Positions 8,199 to 16,136 of a stretch of DNA of 64,000 nucleotides are shown in pieces. Position 1 is the first letter of the stretch; the number at the start of each line of letters is the position of its first letter. The DNA comes from Streptomyces sp. SCL15-4 (GTDB lineage: Bacteria; Actinomycetota; Actinomycetes; Streptomycetales; Streptomycetaceae), in the NCBI RefSeq assembly GCF_033366695.1, contig NZ_JAOBTQ010000001.1:6572001-6636000 (forward strand). The letters run 5' to 3'. A model generated the notes under the pieces. That model saw nothing but the letters and a program-made list of their open reading frames with translations. It was not told the DNA's origin and made no database searches. A program made the translations under genes and the position numbers.

Positions 8199-8900
8199 AT
8201 GAGCACACCGGGCCGGGGGCTGCACGGCCATGTACTGGACACCCTCGGCCCCGCGATCACGTCCGGCGCATACCCGCCGGGCAGCGTGCTGCGGACCGAC
8301 GAACTGGCCCAGCACTTCGAGGTGTCCCGCTCCGTGATGCGCGAGGCGGTCCGCGTGCTGGAGTCCATGCACCTGGTCGAGTCCCGCCGCCGGGTGGGCG
8401 TCACCGTCCGCCCCAAGGCCGAGTGGAACGTCTACGACCCGCAGGTCATCCGCTGGCGCCTGGCCGGCGCCGACCGCCCGCACCAGCTGCGCTCGCTCAC
8501 CGTGCTGCGCTCCGCCGTCGAACCCGTCGCGGCGGGCCTGGCCGCCCGGCACGCCACGGCCGAGCAGTGTGCCGAACTCACCGAGTGCGCGCTCGGCATG
8601 GTCGCCAACTCGCGTGGCCACCGGCTCCAGGAGTACCTGCTGCACGACGTGGCCTTCCACCGGGTCATCCTCAACGCCTCCGGCAACGAGATGTTCGCCC
8701 GCCTCGGCGACGTCGTCGCGGAGGTGCTGACCGGCCGCACCCGGCACGAGGTCATGTTCGAGGACCCCGACCCGGCCGCCGTCACCCTGCACGTCCGGCT
8801 CGCCGAGGCCGTCCGCGCCCGGGACGCGGCCCGCGCCGAGGACCTCACCCGGGAGATCACCGCGGGCGCCCTCCAGGAGCTGGAGATCCTGGTGCCCTGA
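8199..8900 (+). CDS. gntR: GntR-family (FadR/FCD) transcriptional regulator of gluconate genes
   Basis: A 233-aa regulator. A winged helix lies at about residues 8-75 (the recognition helix region includes LAQHFEVSRSVMREAVRVLE), then an FCD ligand domain whose metal or ligand residues include the histidines of LHDVAFHRVIL near 150 and a later LHVRLAEAV. It is divergent from gntK-gntP, so it probably represses them until gluconate or a phosphorylated derivative binds. It lacks a strong ribosome site, and the transcript may have a very short leader. Confidence 0.88.
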   Translation: MSTPGRGLHGHVLDTLGPAITSGAYPPGSVLRTDELAQHFEVSRSVMREAVRVLESMHLVESRRRVGVTVRPKAEWNVYDPQVIRWRLAGADRPHQLRSLTVLRSAVEPVAAGLAARHATAEQCAELTECALGMVANSRGHRLQEYLLHDVAFHRVILNASGNEMFARLGDVVAEVLTGRTRHEVMFEDPDPAAVTLHVRLAEAVRARDAARAEDLTREITAGALQELEILVP

Positions 8901-8923
8901 ACGACGGCCGGGCGCCGTGGGCC

Positions 8924-9301
8924 CTAGTCCTGCGGGAACTCCCCGTCCACGTACACCCACGCCCCGTCCACCCGCTCGAACCGGCTCCGCTCGCGCAGCG
9001 CGCCGCCCCGGTAGGAGGCGCGGAACTCCACCGTGCCCGTGGTGTGGAACGCCGACCCGCCGGCCGTGTCCAGGATCTCCAGCCCCGTCCACCGCATCCG
9101 CGGGTCCAGGTCCAGCCGCTCCGGCCGGGTCCGCGGATGCCAGGTGCGCAGCAGATACCCCGCGTCCCCCGTGACGAACGCGCTGTACCGCGAGCGCATC
9201 AGCGACTCCGCGGTCGGCGCGGCGGCCCGCCCCGTGTGGAAGCGCCCGCAGCAGGCGTCGTAGGTCGCGGGGAGTCCGCAGGGGCAGGTGCGCGAGGTCA
9301 T
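8924..9301 (-). CDS. YchJ family protein with SEC-C-like metal-binding motif
   Basis: A 125-aa protein beginning [20 protein letters not shown], the cysteine-rich YchJ/SEC-C motif that binds zinc, followed by the NTF2-like domain [20 protein letters not shown] and WTGLEIL. Family members are widespread and functionally uncharacterised. An alternative ATG nine bases upstream (9308-9310) cannot be excluded. It converges on the gluconate regulator with only 23 bases between the stops. Confidence 0.88.
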   Translation of the reverse strand: MTSRTCPCGLPATYDACCGRFHTGRAAAPTAESLMRSRYSAFVTGDAGYLLRTWHPRTRPERLDLDPRMRWTGLEILDTAGGSAFHTTGTVEFRASYRGGALRERSRFERVDGAWVYVDGEFPQD

Positions 9302-9401
9302 GGCGCCCATTGTGCCCGCCGGCAGCGGAGGCGTCCGGCACGGGCCGGGTGCACAGTGGAAGAGCTGGACCGCACGCCGGCACAGGGAGGAGAGGTCGAG
9401 A

Positions 9402-9713
9402 ATGACCGGACCGTTGAGCAGCCGGCCTCCCGCCGTCAAGGAGTGGCGGCTGAACCTGTACCTGTCCGAGCACGATCCGGACACCACGGCCCGGATCGTC
9501 CTGGACACCGGGGACAACGTCCTGGAGAGCCACGCCGAGGCCCGCCGCAACCCCTACGACCGGGCGATGCCGGACATCGGCGACGAACTCGCCGCCGGGC
9601 GCGCCCTCATCGCCATGGGACGCCTGCTGCTGCGCGCCGCCGACGGCGACATGAGGGCCACCGGAGCGGCCGGCACGGACGGCCCGGCCCCGCTCTGGCT
9701 GTCCCGCGAGTGA
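9402..9713 (+). CDS. DUF1876 domain-containing protein
   Basis: A 103-aa protein whose core ([20 protein letters not shown] and [18 protein letters not shown]) matches the DUF1876 family, a small dsRBD-like fold found almost only in actinobacteria. The ATG at 9402 has an excellent GGGAGGAGAGG site. It precedes the phosphoribosyltransferase-hydrolase and CapA genes with short gaps, forming a three-gene transcript. The function is unknown; homologues are often near stress or dormancy genes. Confidence 0.82.
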   Translation: MTGPLSSRPPAVKEWRLNLYLSEHDPDTTARIVLDTGDNVLESHAEARRNPYDRAMPDIGDELAAGRALIAMGRLLLRAADGDMRATGAAGTDGPAPLWLSRE

Positions 9714-9725
9714 AGGAGTGCCGCC

Positions 9726-11030
9726 GTGCGTTTCGCGAACCGTCTGCAAGCCGGACGGCGGCTGGGCGAGCGCCTGGAGTACCTCCGGGGCCAGGACGTG
9801 GTGGTGCTCGGACTGCCCCGCGGCGGGGTTCCGGTCGCCGCGGCGGTCGCCGAGGCGCTCGACGCGCCGCTGGACGTCCTCCTGGTGCGCAAACTCGGCG
9901 TCCCCTACCAGCCCGAGCTGGGCATGGGCGCGATCGGCGAGGACGGCGTCCGTGTGATCAACCAGGAGGTGCTGCGCGCCACCGGCGTCGGCCCGGACGA
10001 TCTCGCGGCGGTCGAGGAGCACGAGCGTCGGGTCCTCGCCGAGCGCGGCGCGCGCTACCGCGGCGCGGCACCCCCGGCCTCCGTCGCCGGCCGGACCGCC
10101 GTGGTGGTGGACGACGGCGTGGCCACCGGCTCCACCGCCCGGGTCGCCTGCCGCATCGCGCGTGCCCGGGGCGCGGCCCGCATCGTGCTCGCCGTCCCGG
10201 TCGCCCCGCGCGACTTCGCCCGCCGCCTCGGCGAGGACGCCGACGACCTGGTGTCCTTGGACACCCCCTGGGACTTCGCCGCCGTGGGCCAGTTCTACGC
10301 CGACTTCACCCAGATCCGGGACGAGGAGGTCACCGCCTGTCTGCGGCGGGCCACCGAACGCCACCGGCACACCGCCGGCGCCGCGTCCGGCGCCCGGGAG
10401 GTCACGGTGACCGCCGGCGGCGTCCGGCTCGGCGGCCGGCTCACCGTGCCCGACGGCGCCACCGGCGTCGTGGTCTTCGCCCACGGCAGCGGCAGCAGCC
10501 GGCACAGCCCGCGCAACCGGTTCGTCGCCGAAGGACTGCACCGCGCCGGGCTCGGCACACTGCTGTTCGACCTGCTCACCGACGCGGAGGAGGCCGACCG
10601 CGGCAACGTCTTCGACATCGGACTGCTGGCCGGCCGGCTGCTGGACGCCACCGCCTGGCTGCGCGAGGAACCCGACGTCGAAGGGCTCGCCCTCGGCTAC
10701 TTCGGCGCCAGCACCGGTGCCGCGGCCGCCCTGTGGGCCGCCGCCGACCCCGCCGCGCGACCCGCCGCCGTCGTCTCCCGCGGCGGCCGGCCCGACCTCG
10801 CCGGCGCCCGGCTGCCCGACGTGACGGCACCCACCCTGCTCATCGTCGGCGGCGCCGACCCGGTGGTCCTCGACCTCAACCGCGACGCGCAGGCCCGGCT
10901 GCGCTGCGAGAACCGGCTCGCGGTCGTCCCGCGCGCCACCCACCTCTTCGAGGAGCCCGGCACCCTGGAGCGGGTCACCGAACTGGCGTGCGCCTGGTTC
11001 ACCGACCACATGGCACCCGCGCACGTATAG
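9726..11030 (+). CDS. Phosphoribosyltransferase-dienelactone hydrolase fusion protein
   Basis: A 434-aa two-domain protein. Residues 1-215 form a type I phosphoribosyltransferase domain with GLPRGGVPVAAAVAEAL and the PRPP loop VVVDDGVATGSTAR. Residues 225-430 form an alpha/beta hydrolase: the nucleophile elbow is GYFGASTGAA, the acid probably the Asp of VGGADPVV and the histidine that of ATHLFEEPG. Each half also exists as a stand-alone family. The fusion is recurrent in actinobacteria and proteobacteria, but no reaction has been assigned that I know of. GTG start with GAAGGAG upstream. Confidence 0.88.
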   Translation: MRFANRLQAGRRLGERLEYLRGQDVVVLGLPRGGVPVAAAVAEALDAPLDVLLVRKLGVPYQPELGMGAIGEDGVRVINQEVLRATGVGPDDLAAVEEHERRVLAERGARYRGAAPPASVAGRTAVVVDDGVATGSTARVACRIARARGAARIVLAVPVAPRDFARRLGEDADDLVSLDTPWDFAAVGQFYADFTQIRDEEVTACLRRATERHRHTAGAASGAREVTVTAGGVRLGGRLTVPDGATGVVVFAHGSGSSRHSPRNRFVAEGLHRAGLGTLLFDLLTDAEEADRGNVFDIGLLAGRLLDATAWLREEPDVEGLALGYFGASTGAAAALWAAADPAARPAAVVSRGGRPDLAGARLPDVTAPTLLIVGGADPVVLDLNRDAQARLRCENRLAVVPRATHLFEEPGTLERVTELACAWFTDHMAPAHV

Positions 11031-11039
11031 GCCGCCGCC

Positions 11040-12155
11040 GTGCCCGAGGCGCCCGTCACCCTGTTCCTCGCCGGGGACGTCATGCTCGCCCGGGGCATCG
11101 ACCAGATCCTCCCGCACCCCGGCGACCCGGCGCTGCGGGAGACCTGCGTCCACGACGCCCGGGACTACGTCGCCCTGGCCGAGGCCGTGAACGGCCCGGT
11201 GCCCCGGCCCGTGGACCCCGCCTGGCCCTGGGGCGCGGCCCTGCCCGTCCTGGAGCGGGCCGCGCCGGACGCCCGGGTGGTCAACCTGGAGACCGCCGTC
11301 ACCGCCGACGGCGACTTCGCGCCCGGCAAGGGCATCCACTACCGGATGCACCCGGCCAACCTGCCCTGCCTCACCGCCGCCCGCCCCGACGTCTGCGTCC
11401 TCGCCAACAACCACGTCCTCGACTTCGGTCCCGCCGGCCTCGCCGAGACCCTTCGCCGGCTGGCCGCGGCCGGGCTGCGCACCGCCGGGGCCGGCCCGGA
11501 CGCGCGTGCCGCCTGGCGCCCGGCGGCCGTCCCGCTGCGCACCGGCGGACGCGTCCTGGTCCTCGCCTTCGGCATGCCCTCCAGCGGCATCCCGCACGGC
11601 TGGGCCGCCACCGCCGAACGCCCCGGCGTGGCCCTCGTCACCGGTCCGACCACGGCCGCCGCCGCGGACGTCGCCGACCGCCTGCGGCAGGCCCGGCGGC
11701 CCGGCGACATCGTCGTCGCCTCCGTCCACTGGGGCCCCAACCACGGCTACGCCGTCACCCGCGACGAGGCCCGCTTCGCCCACGCGCTCGTCGACGCGGG
11801 CGCCGACATCGTCCACGGCCACTCCTCGCACCACCCGCGCCCGCCGGAGGTCTACCGCGGCCGGCTCGTCCTGTACGGCTGCGGCGACCTCGTCAACGAC
11901 TACGAGGGCATCGACGGCCACGAGAGCTACCGCGACGACCTCAGGCTGCTGTACCTGGTCCGCGTCGAGCCCGGCACCGGCCGGCTGACCGGACTGCGGA
12001 TGGTCCCGCTGCGGCCCCGCCGGATGCGCCTGGAACCCGCCGCGCCCGAGGACACCGCCTGGCTGCGCGCCACCCTGGACACCCACGCCCGCCGGCACGC
12101 CACCCGCGTCGACGCCGCGCCCGACGGCACACTCACGGCACGGCCCCTGTCCTGA
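11040..12155 (+). CDS. CapA family protein (poly-gamma-glutamate synthesis type metallophosphatase fold)
   Basis: A 371-aa protein with the CapA/PgsA landmarks in order: LFLAGDVMLARGID at the start, VVNLETAVT, CVLANNHVLDFG, VASVHWGPNH and IVHGHSSHHPRPPEVYRGR. Together these form the metal centre of a calcineurin-like fold. No signal peptide or membrane anchor precedes the fold, so it is probably cytoplasmic here. CapA proteins are linked to polyglutamate export in Bacillus, but in actinobacteria most are uncharacterised. It starts nine bases after the fusion gene, so it is co-transcribed. Confidence 0.88.
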   Translation: MPEAPVTLFLAGDVMLARGIDQILPHPGDPALRETCVHDARDYVALAEAVNGPVPRPVDPAWPWGAALPVLERAAPDARVVNLETAVTADGDFAPGKGIHYRMHPANLPCLTAARPDVCVLANNHVLDFGPAGLAETLRRLAAAGLRTAGAGPDARAAWRPAAVPLRTGGRVLVLAFGMPSSGIPHGWAATAERPGVALVTGPTTAAAADVADRLRQARRPGDIVVASVHWGPNHGYAVTRDEARFAHALVDAGADIVHGHSSHHPRPPEVYRGRLVLYGCGDLVNDYEGIDGHESYRDDLRLLYLVRVEPGTGRLTGLRMVPLRPRRMRLEPAAPEDTAWLRATLDTHARRHATRVDAAPDGTLTARPLS

Positions 12156-12305
12156 GACGGCCGGCCTTCCGCAGGACGCCTCGCAGCCGGGCCGGCGGCC
12201 AGGCGCCGATCACCTCGTCCACCGGCGCACTCCCGCGGCAACGCCCCGGCCTCGCCGTCGCCCCGGGCCACGCCTCCAGCCCGGAAACCGCCCCGGAGCA
12301 CGCGA

Positions 12306-12330
12306 AAGGCCCCTGCGGAGCAGGGGCCTT
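12306..12330 (-). terminator. Original terminator of the interrupted tRNA-Leu gene
   Basis: A perfect 11-bp stem (12306-12316 with 12320-12330) and a GGA loop. Read on the minus strand it is followed by a short T stretch and it abuts the displaced tRNA 3' end. It therefore looks like the ancestral terminator of the tRNA now located at 22527-22614. It may also terminate the CapA transcript. Confidence 0.65.
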
Positions 12331-12356
12331 GCTGGTGTCCGAGGGGGGACTTGAAC
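12330..12356. repeat. Left attachment repeat (displaced tRNA-Leu 3' end)
   Basis: 27 bases identical to 22524-22550. On the minus strand they read as the T-loop, acceptor strand and CCA of tRNA-Leu. Sequence beyond the repeat no longer pairs (T-stem broken), so this copy is not a functional tRNA. Confidence 0.93.
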
Positions 12357-12475
12357 TCTCCTCTCGGGCACCAGCCCATAACTACTCTGACCTGGGGAAA
12401 CGCCCGTCGATCGGCTTCATTTCGGCGGGCGCTTCTCCTCTTCTTTCCTGCCGTTTCAGGCCCTCTCGGGCGCCT

Positions 12476-12504
12476 GTTGGTCATGCGTTGGTCACGTGAC
12501 CAAC
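12476..12504. promoter_or_regulatory. Left integrase arm-site candidates and 18-bp palindrome
   Basis: GTTGGTCA occurs at 12476-12483 and 12487-12494. The second copy begins the perfect 18-bp palindrome GTTGGTCACGTGACCAAC (12487-12504), which adds an inverted copy. The same word is duplicated near the right end (22458-22479). Arm-type binding sites of a tyrosine integrase are the simplest reading. Confidence 0.55.
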
Positions 12505-12523
12505 CCTCGGGCCCTGGCCCTGA

Positions 12524-12883
12524 TCAGGACTTTTCGATGACCTCGAAGATATCGGCGTCCGTCTCCTGCTGCCATGCCGGGAGGTCGGGCCAGTCGGCGA
12601 CGTACCCCGGCTTGGGGCTCTCGAAGTGCTTGAACATCTGCGCCGTCCAGCACACCGCCACGAACCGGCCCTTCTGCTCACGAGACAGCTTCGCCGTGTG
12701 ACCGTCACTGATCTCGATGAACCGGCGGACCTGGTCATACACGGCGCCTGCGGCCTCGCGCTCCCACTGGGGCGTGTCCTCCCAGGGAGTGACGTAGCCG
12801 GGCTTCGGCTCCCCCGGGAAGTGGCGGTGCACTCCTTCGATCCAGGCTTCCCGGAACACTCGTGCGCCTTCGACCTGCGACAT
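12524..12883 (-). CDS. Hypothetical protein with an internal duplication
   Basis: A 119-aa soluble protein of no family I recognise. It contains two copies of one module: HFPGEPKPGYVTPWEDTPQW with following helix (residues about 20-56), and HFESPKPGYVADWPDLPAW with following helix (about 84-117), separated by a charged helical linker with LSREQKGRFVAVCW. ATG 12883 has AAGGGG upstream. It starts 15 bases after the XRE-TPR regulator stop, so the two probably form an operon and may act together, for example as regulator and partner or effector. That link is inference from position. Confidence 0.6.
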   Translation of the reverse strand: MSQVEGARVFREAWIEGVHRHFPGEPKPGYVTPWEDTPQWEREAAGAVYDQVRRFIEISDGHTAKLSREQKGRFVAVCWTAQMFKHFESPKPGYVADWPDLPAWQQETDADIFEVIEKS

Positions 12884-12898
12884 GCCAACCCCTTCTCG

Positions 12899-14152
12899 TC
12901 ACGGCGTGCTCAGCGTGGCGATCTCCGCCCCCAGCTCCGCTACCCGGCGGTCCCTGCCTAGGGGGCCGAGCTCATCACACAGGGCTTGGAGTCTACGGGC
13001 GACGAACCCGGACGATGATGCTTGGGCCAACCGGATGGCCTCCCGTCCGTACGCGACGACTTGTTCTGGGTCACGCCGCTTAGCCCCGACGGCGGCCAGG
13101 TCGGCCAGTACGGCGCCCCTGCGCCGGTACGACTGACCGGAGGCAAGGGCGGTCTGGGCCAGTGCCTGCTTCAAGGCTTCCTCTGCCAGATCGAGGCGGC
13201 CAAGCTGTACGTAGCGCGCGCCCCGTTCCTCGGCCAACCGCGTGCCATCGAAGCGCAGCCAGCCCCCGTTGGCGCTGTCCGTGCCCAGTTCCAACACCCG
13301 CTCCGCCTCGTCCAGTGCGCGCTCACACGAGGCCAGGTCGCCAATGCCGGCGTACGCCTCGGCCTGGACAGCGGCGACCCAATGACGGGTGGCGAGGCTG
13401 CTGTCTCCGCGCTGGGCCAGTCTCTCCGCCGCTTCCAGGATCTGCGCGGCCTGCTCGTATCGGTGCTCGTACACGTCCACGTAGGCGTGCCGCACGAGGG
13501 CGCACGCCCACAGGTCGAAGGCTCGGGCGTCCTTACTGACGGACGCCGCCAGGGAGTAGGACGCTGCCGCGTCGGTGTATCGGTTGGCGTCGAAGGCGAC
13601 TTCCCCCGCGAGCTGGAAGAGGTCGGCTGCCGCGTTCAGGAGAGGGCGGGAGTTGCCTCGGGTGTCCGCCAGGGCTTCGTTCAGTGTCGAGAGCTGGTCG
13701 CGGACGATGGGGTAGACGGAGCCCTTGGAGCGGGCTAGCTGGTAGACCTGCCACAGGTGGCTGTTCATCCGCATGAAGTCGGCAGGTGCGCCCCTGCGTA
13801 CTCCGTCGGTGAGGGCTTCCGCCTCATCCAAGGGCAGCGTGGTCAAGGCTCCGCTGACGGTGAGTATGCGGAGGAATTCGCGGCGAATCATTTCGTCAGG
13901 GTCTCCCGCGCCAGGATGGTCATCGGACTGCTGCCCTGGAATTCCCTGGCTGACTCCTCGTGACTGCGCCAGGAGGGCGTCAAGCTCGGTGAGGCTGACT
14001 TCGAGGGCATCGGCCAAGCTCGGTCGCTGGGGCGGCTGAGGGGTGCTTCTGCCGCTCTCCCAACGCCCGATGGTCGTGCGGTCCACTCCGAGTAACTCGG
14101 CCAGTTGCTCCTGACTGTAGCCCAGAGCTTTACGCCGTTCGGCCATGCTCAT
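12899..14152 (-). CDS. XRE-family HTH regulator with TPR-like C-terminal domain
   Basis: A 417-aa protein. Residues 1-65 are an XRE helix-turn-helix (ALGYSQEQLAELLGVDRTTI, then GRWESGRSTPQPPQRPSLADAL). Residues from about 110 on are helical repeats resembling TPRs (SYSLAASVSKDARAFDLWAC, QAEAYAGIGDLASCERALDE). This architecture is abundant in Streptomyces and is reminiscent of Rap/PlcR-type peptide-responsive regulators. Start ATG 14150-14152 has a GGAGAGGGG site; an upstream in-frame extension to 14194 has no homologous look. It is divergent from the cargo operon and has a large palindrome between, so it probably controls that operon. Confidence 0.85.
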   Translation of the reverse strand: MSMAERRKALGYSQEQLAELLGVDRTTIGRWESGRSTPQPPQRPSLADALEVSLTELDALLAQSRGVSQGIPGQQSDDHPGAGDPDEMIRREFLRILTVSGALTTLPLDEAEALTDGVRRGAPADFMRMNSHLWQVYQLARSKGSVYPIVRDQLSTLNEALADTRGNSRPLLNAAADLFQLAGEVAFDANRYTDAAASYSLAASVSKDARAFDLWACALVRHAYVDVYEHRYEQAAQILEAAERLAQRGDSSLATRHWVAAVQAEAYAGIGDLASCERALDEAERVLELGTDSANGGWLRFDGTRLAEERGARYVQLGRLDLAEEALKQALAQTALASGQSYRRRGAVLADLAAVGAKRRDPEQVVAYGREAIRLAQASSSGFVARRLQALCDELGPLGRDRRVAELGAEIATLSTP

Positions 14153-14330
14153 GGCTGCCCCTCTCCGTGACCCGCGCCGCCCTGCCCCGTGCACGGAAGT
14201 GCATCAAGACTGCCCCATTGATGCCGTGGGATGAACGGCCCTCCGGCGCTTTTCTTGGAGTTGTTGCCGAACGGCAGTCGCCCCTGGCTGACCGCTCGGC
14301 GCCGGACCAGGAAGCGACCGACTGACGAGC

Positions 14331-14351
14331 GCGGATCACCTAGTGATCCGC
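14331..14351. promoter_or_regulatory. Perfect 21-base palindrome before the cargo operon
   Basis: Arms GCGGATCAC (14331-14339) and GTGATCCGC (14343-14351) flank a CTA centre, 28 bases before the first cargo start. Size, symmetry and position fit an operator for a dimeric regulator, most simply the divergent XRE-TPR protein. Confidence 0.6.
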
Positions 14352-14379
14352 CCCAAGCCCACCCGGAACGGAGACACAG

Positions 14380-15126
14380 GTGACCAACGTCGACACCGCG
14401 ACGATCACGGTCGAACTGCCCGACGCGTTCGACCCGCGCTGGAACCGCCTGCCCGGCATCACCGTGGACGGCAAGAAGATCACCCTCGACCCGGCCGAGT
14501 ACTTCTTCCGGTTCGAGGCCAACACCTGGCTGGTCATCGACTGGCAGACCGTGACGGACGGCCTGCTGAACGCGGACGAGACCGAGACCGCCACCGTCGA
14601 ACAGATGGCGCTGGAGTTCGTGAAGGCCCACGGCCGCTCGACCAGCGACGCGGGCGAGGTCCTGGCCATCGCCTACCAGGTGTACTCGTACCTGTTCCGA
14701 GACGAGCACCTCGCCACGCTCGGCCTGCCGGACGTCACGGCCGAGCACCTGAAGATGCTCCGCGAGGCGGCCACGTTCATGGCCCTGAACAAGGTCGAGC
14801 TCGACGGCCACATCTCCAACGTGGGCCCGTGCTGGTTCTTCCCCTCCGCGACCGGCGTGGTCTTCGACCTCTCCGACGAGGGCGGCCAGATGCTGGACGA
14901 GGTCTACCACGGCGGGTGGTTCAACGAGCACCGCCGCATCGAGGGCATCAAGGCCCACGCCGCGCTCGGCGGGCGACTGGTTCACGGCTGCCAGTCCAAG
15001 CCCGACCAGACCGGCGGCGTCGTCGCCCCCTACGGCGCGTCGATGGCCACGTTCGGCAAGGAGCTCGCCGAGATGAAGGCCGAGTGGATCGAGCAGGTCA
15101 ACTCCTACCGGGTGACCGCCGCCTGA
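14380..15126 (+). CDS. Unrecognised 248-aa protein, first gene of the cargo operon
   Basis: I do not recognise a family. It is a soluble, acidic 248-aa protein with no signal peptide, membrane segment or obvious catalytic motif. Landmarks are an amino-terminal strand-rich part (ITVELPDAFDPRWNRLPGIT), a helical middle (LEFVKAHGRSTSDAGEVLAI), and a carboxy-terminal half with a Gly/Trp/His-rich stretch (NVGPCWFFPSATGVVFDL, YHGGWFNEHRRIEGIKAH). GTG 14380 has a GGAG site. A strong hairpin follows the gene (15144-15178) before the kinase-like gene, so it could be made in excess over the enzymes downstream and might be their substrate or scaffold; that is speculation. Confidence 0.75.
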   Translation: MTNVDTATITVELPDAFDPRWNRLPGITVDGKKITLDPAEYFFRFEANTWLVIDWQTVTDGLLNADETETATVEQMALEFVKAHGRSTSDAGEVLAIAYQVYSYLFRDEHLATLGLPDVTAEHLKMLREAATFMALNKVELDGHISNVGPCWFFPSATGVVFDLSDEGGQMLDEVYHGGWFNEHRRIEGIKAHAALGGRLVHGCQSKPDQTGGVVAPYGASMATFGKELAEMKAEWIEQVNSYRVTAA

Positions 15127-15143
15127 TCCCACCGTTGATCCAC

Positions 15144-15178
15144 GGCCCGGGGCGGCAAGCGCGCTGTCGCCCCGGGCC
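15144..15178 (+). terminator. Hairpin between the first and second cargo genes
   Basis: An 11-bp perfect stem (15144-15154 with 15168-15178) and a 13-base loop lie in the 91-base gap after the first cargo gene. It may be a partial terminator or an mRNA-stabilising structure that lowers expression of the downstream genes. Confidence 0.5.
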
Positions 15179-15217
15179 TGGCCCCCGACCCACCCCTGAA
15201 CGAACGGAACCGCCCCC

Positions 15218-16135
15218 GTGGACAGCAAGCTCACCGCCGCCATCCTCGCCGACATCTGCGCCCGCACCGGCCAGCCGATCCCCGCCCGCGAGGAGATGCG
15301 GGTGTGGGACATGTCGGGTGTCGAGCGCTTGCGCTTCCCCCCGCACATGCGCACCGCGATCTACAAGTACGCCGTCGAACCGTTCGCCAACGAGGACGAG
15401 ATCCTTCGGGCCGCCCGCCTGTCCGGCATCCCCGTGCCGGAGGTCATCGGCTCCATCGTCCGAGACGGAACCCTCGGCATGGTCATCGAGGACCTGGGCG
15501 AAGAGGTCCGCGAGGCACAGGACACGGATGGCATCGTGGCCGCTGCCGCCCTGCACCAAGCGCCCGCCGCCCCGTCGCTCCGGGAGATGGACGAGGACGC
15601 GCTTGCCGCCCTGCCCGAGCTGGCGCTCGGTCATCTGCGCCGCCTGCGTGATGCCGGCCGCTGGAACGAGGACACCGCCGAGCTGTCGTTTGCGCTTGGC
15701 TCCCTCGCAGCGTCGGCGGAGAAGCGGGCAACTGGTGCTGAGCTGGCCCCGTACGGCTGGGTGCACTCGGAGTTCCACCCGACCAGCCTCCACATCGGCG
15801 AGGACGGCTGGCGCTTGCTCGACTTCGCCCGCGCGTTCACCGGTCCCGGCCTGCTCGACCTCGCGTCCTGGCACGGCACCACTGGTGACCCGGACCCAGC
15901 GAGGCTGCGCGCCTTCATCGAGGCGTACGTGAACGCTGGCGGTGACAAGGACGCGCTTGCCGAGCGCGGCGGCTTGCCTGCGGAACGGTGGGCGCTGGGC
16001 TGGCATCGGGTGTGGGCGAGTGAGTGGTTCATGGAGCAGTCGCTTCGCTGGATCAACAACCCCGAGGATGACCCGCTCTACATCAAGGTCGTCCGTAAGC
16101 ACCTCCTCGCGGCCGTCAGGCTGCTGGAGGCGTGA
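15218..16135 (+). CDS. Aminoglycoside-phosphotransferase-fold protein with altered catalytic loop
   Basis: A 305-aa protein whose carboxy-terminal lobe matches the APH/choline-kinase fold: WVHSEFHPTSLHIGEDGW near residue 185, then LLDFARAFTGPGLLDLASW, equivalent to the usual HGDxHPxN and DFE...GDPxxDLA motifs. The general-base Asp is Glu here, the metal-binding Asn is Ser, and the second motif reads DFA. The amino-terminal lobe has KYAVEPFANEDEILRAARLS and MVIEDLGEE. Activity may be altered or lost, or the protein may bind a substrate without phosphorylating it. GTG start; the next gene begins two bases after its stop, so the two are coupled. Confidence 0.72.
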   Translation: MDSKLTAAILADICARTGQPIPAREEMRVWDMSGVERLRFPPHMRTAIYKYAVEPFANEDEILRAARLSGIPVPEVIGSIVRDGTLGMVIEDLGEEVREAQDTDGIVAAAALHQAPAAPSLREMDEDALAALPELALGHLRRLRDAGRWNEDTAELSFALGSLAASAEKRATGAELAPYGWVHSEFHPTSLHIGEDGWRLLDFARAFTGPGLLDLASWHGTTGDPDPARLRAFIEAYVNAGGDKDALAERGGLPAERWALGWHRVWASEWFMEQSLRWINNPEDDPLYIKVVRKHLLAAVRLLEA

Positions 16136-16136
16136 C

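Noticed and set aside
8166..12098. Very long open frame on the minus strand
   Set aside because: It runs opposite to well-supported genes (gntR, DUF1876, the fusion protein, CapA), has Gly/Val/Arg/Gln-rich repetitive composition and no family sequence. Antisense shadow typical of high-GC DNA.
12330..12420. Second tRNA-Leu gene at the left end
   Set aside because: Only the 3' 27 bases match; the T stem and everything 5' of it fail to pair. It is an attachment-site remnant.
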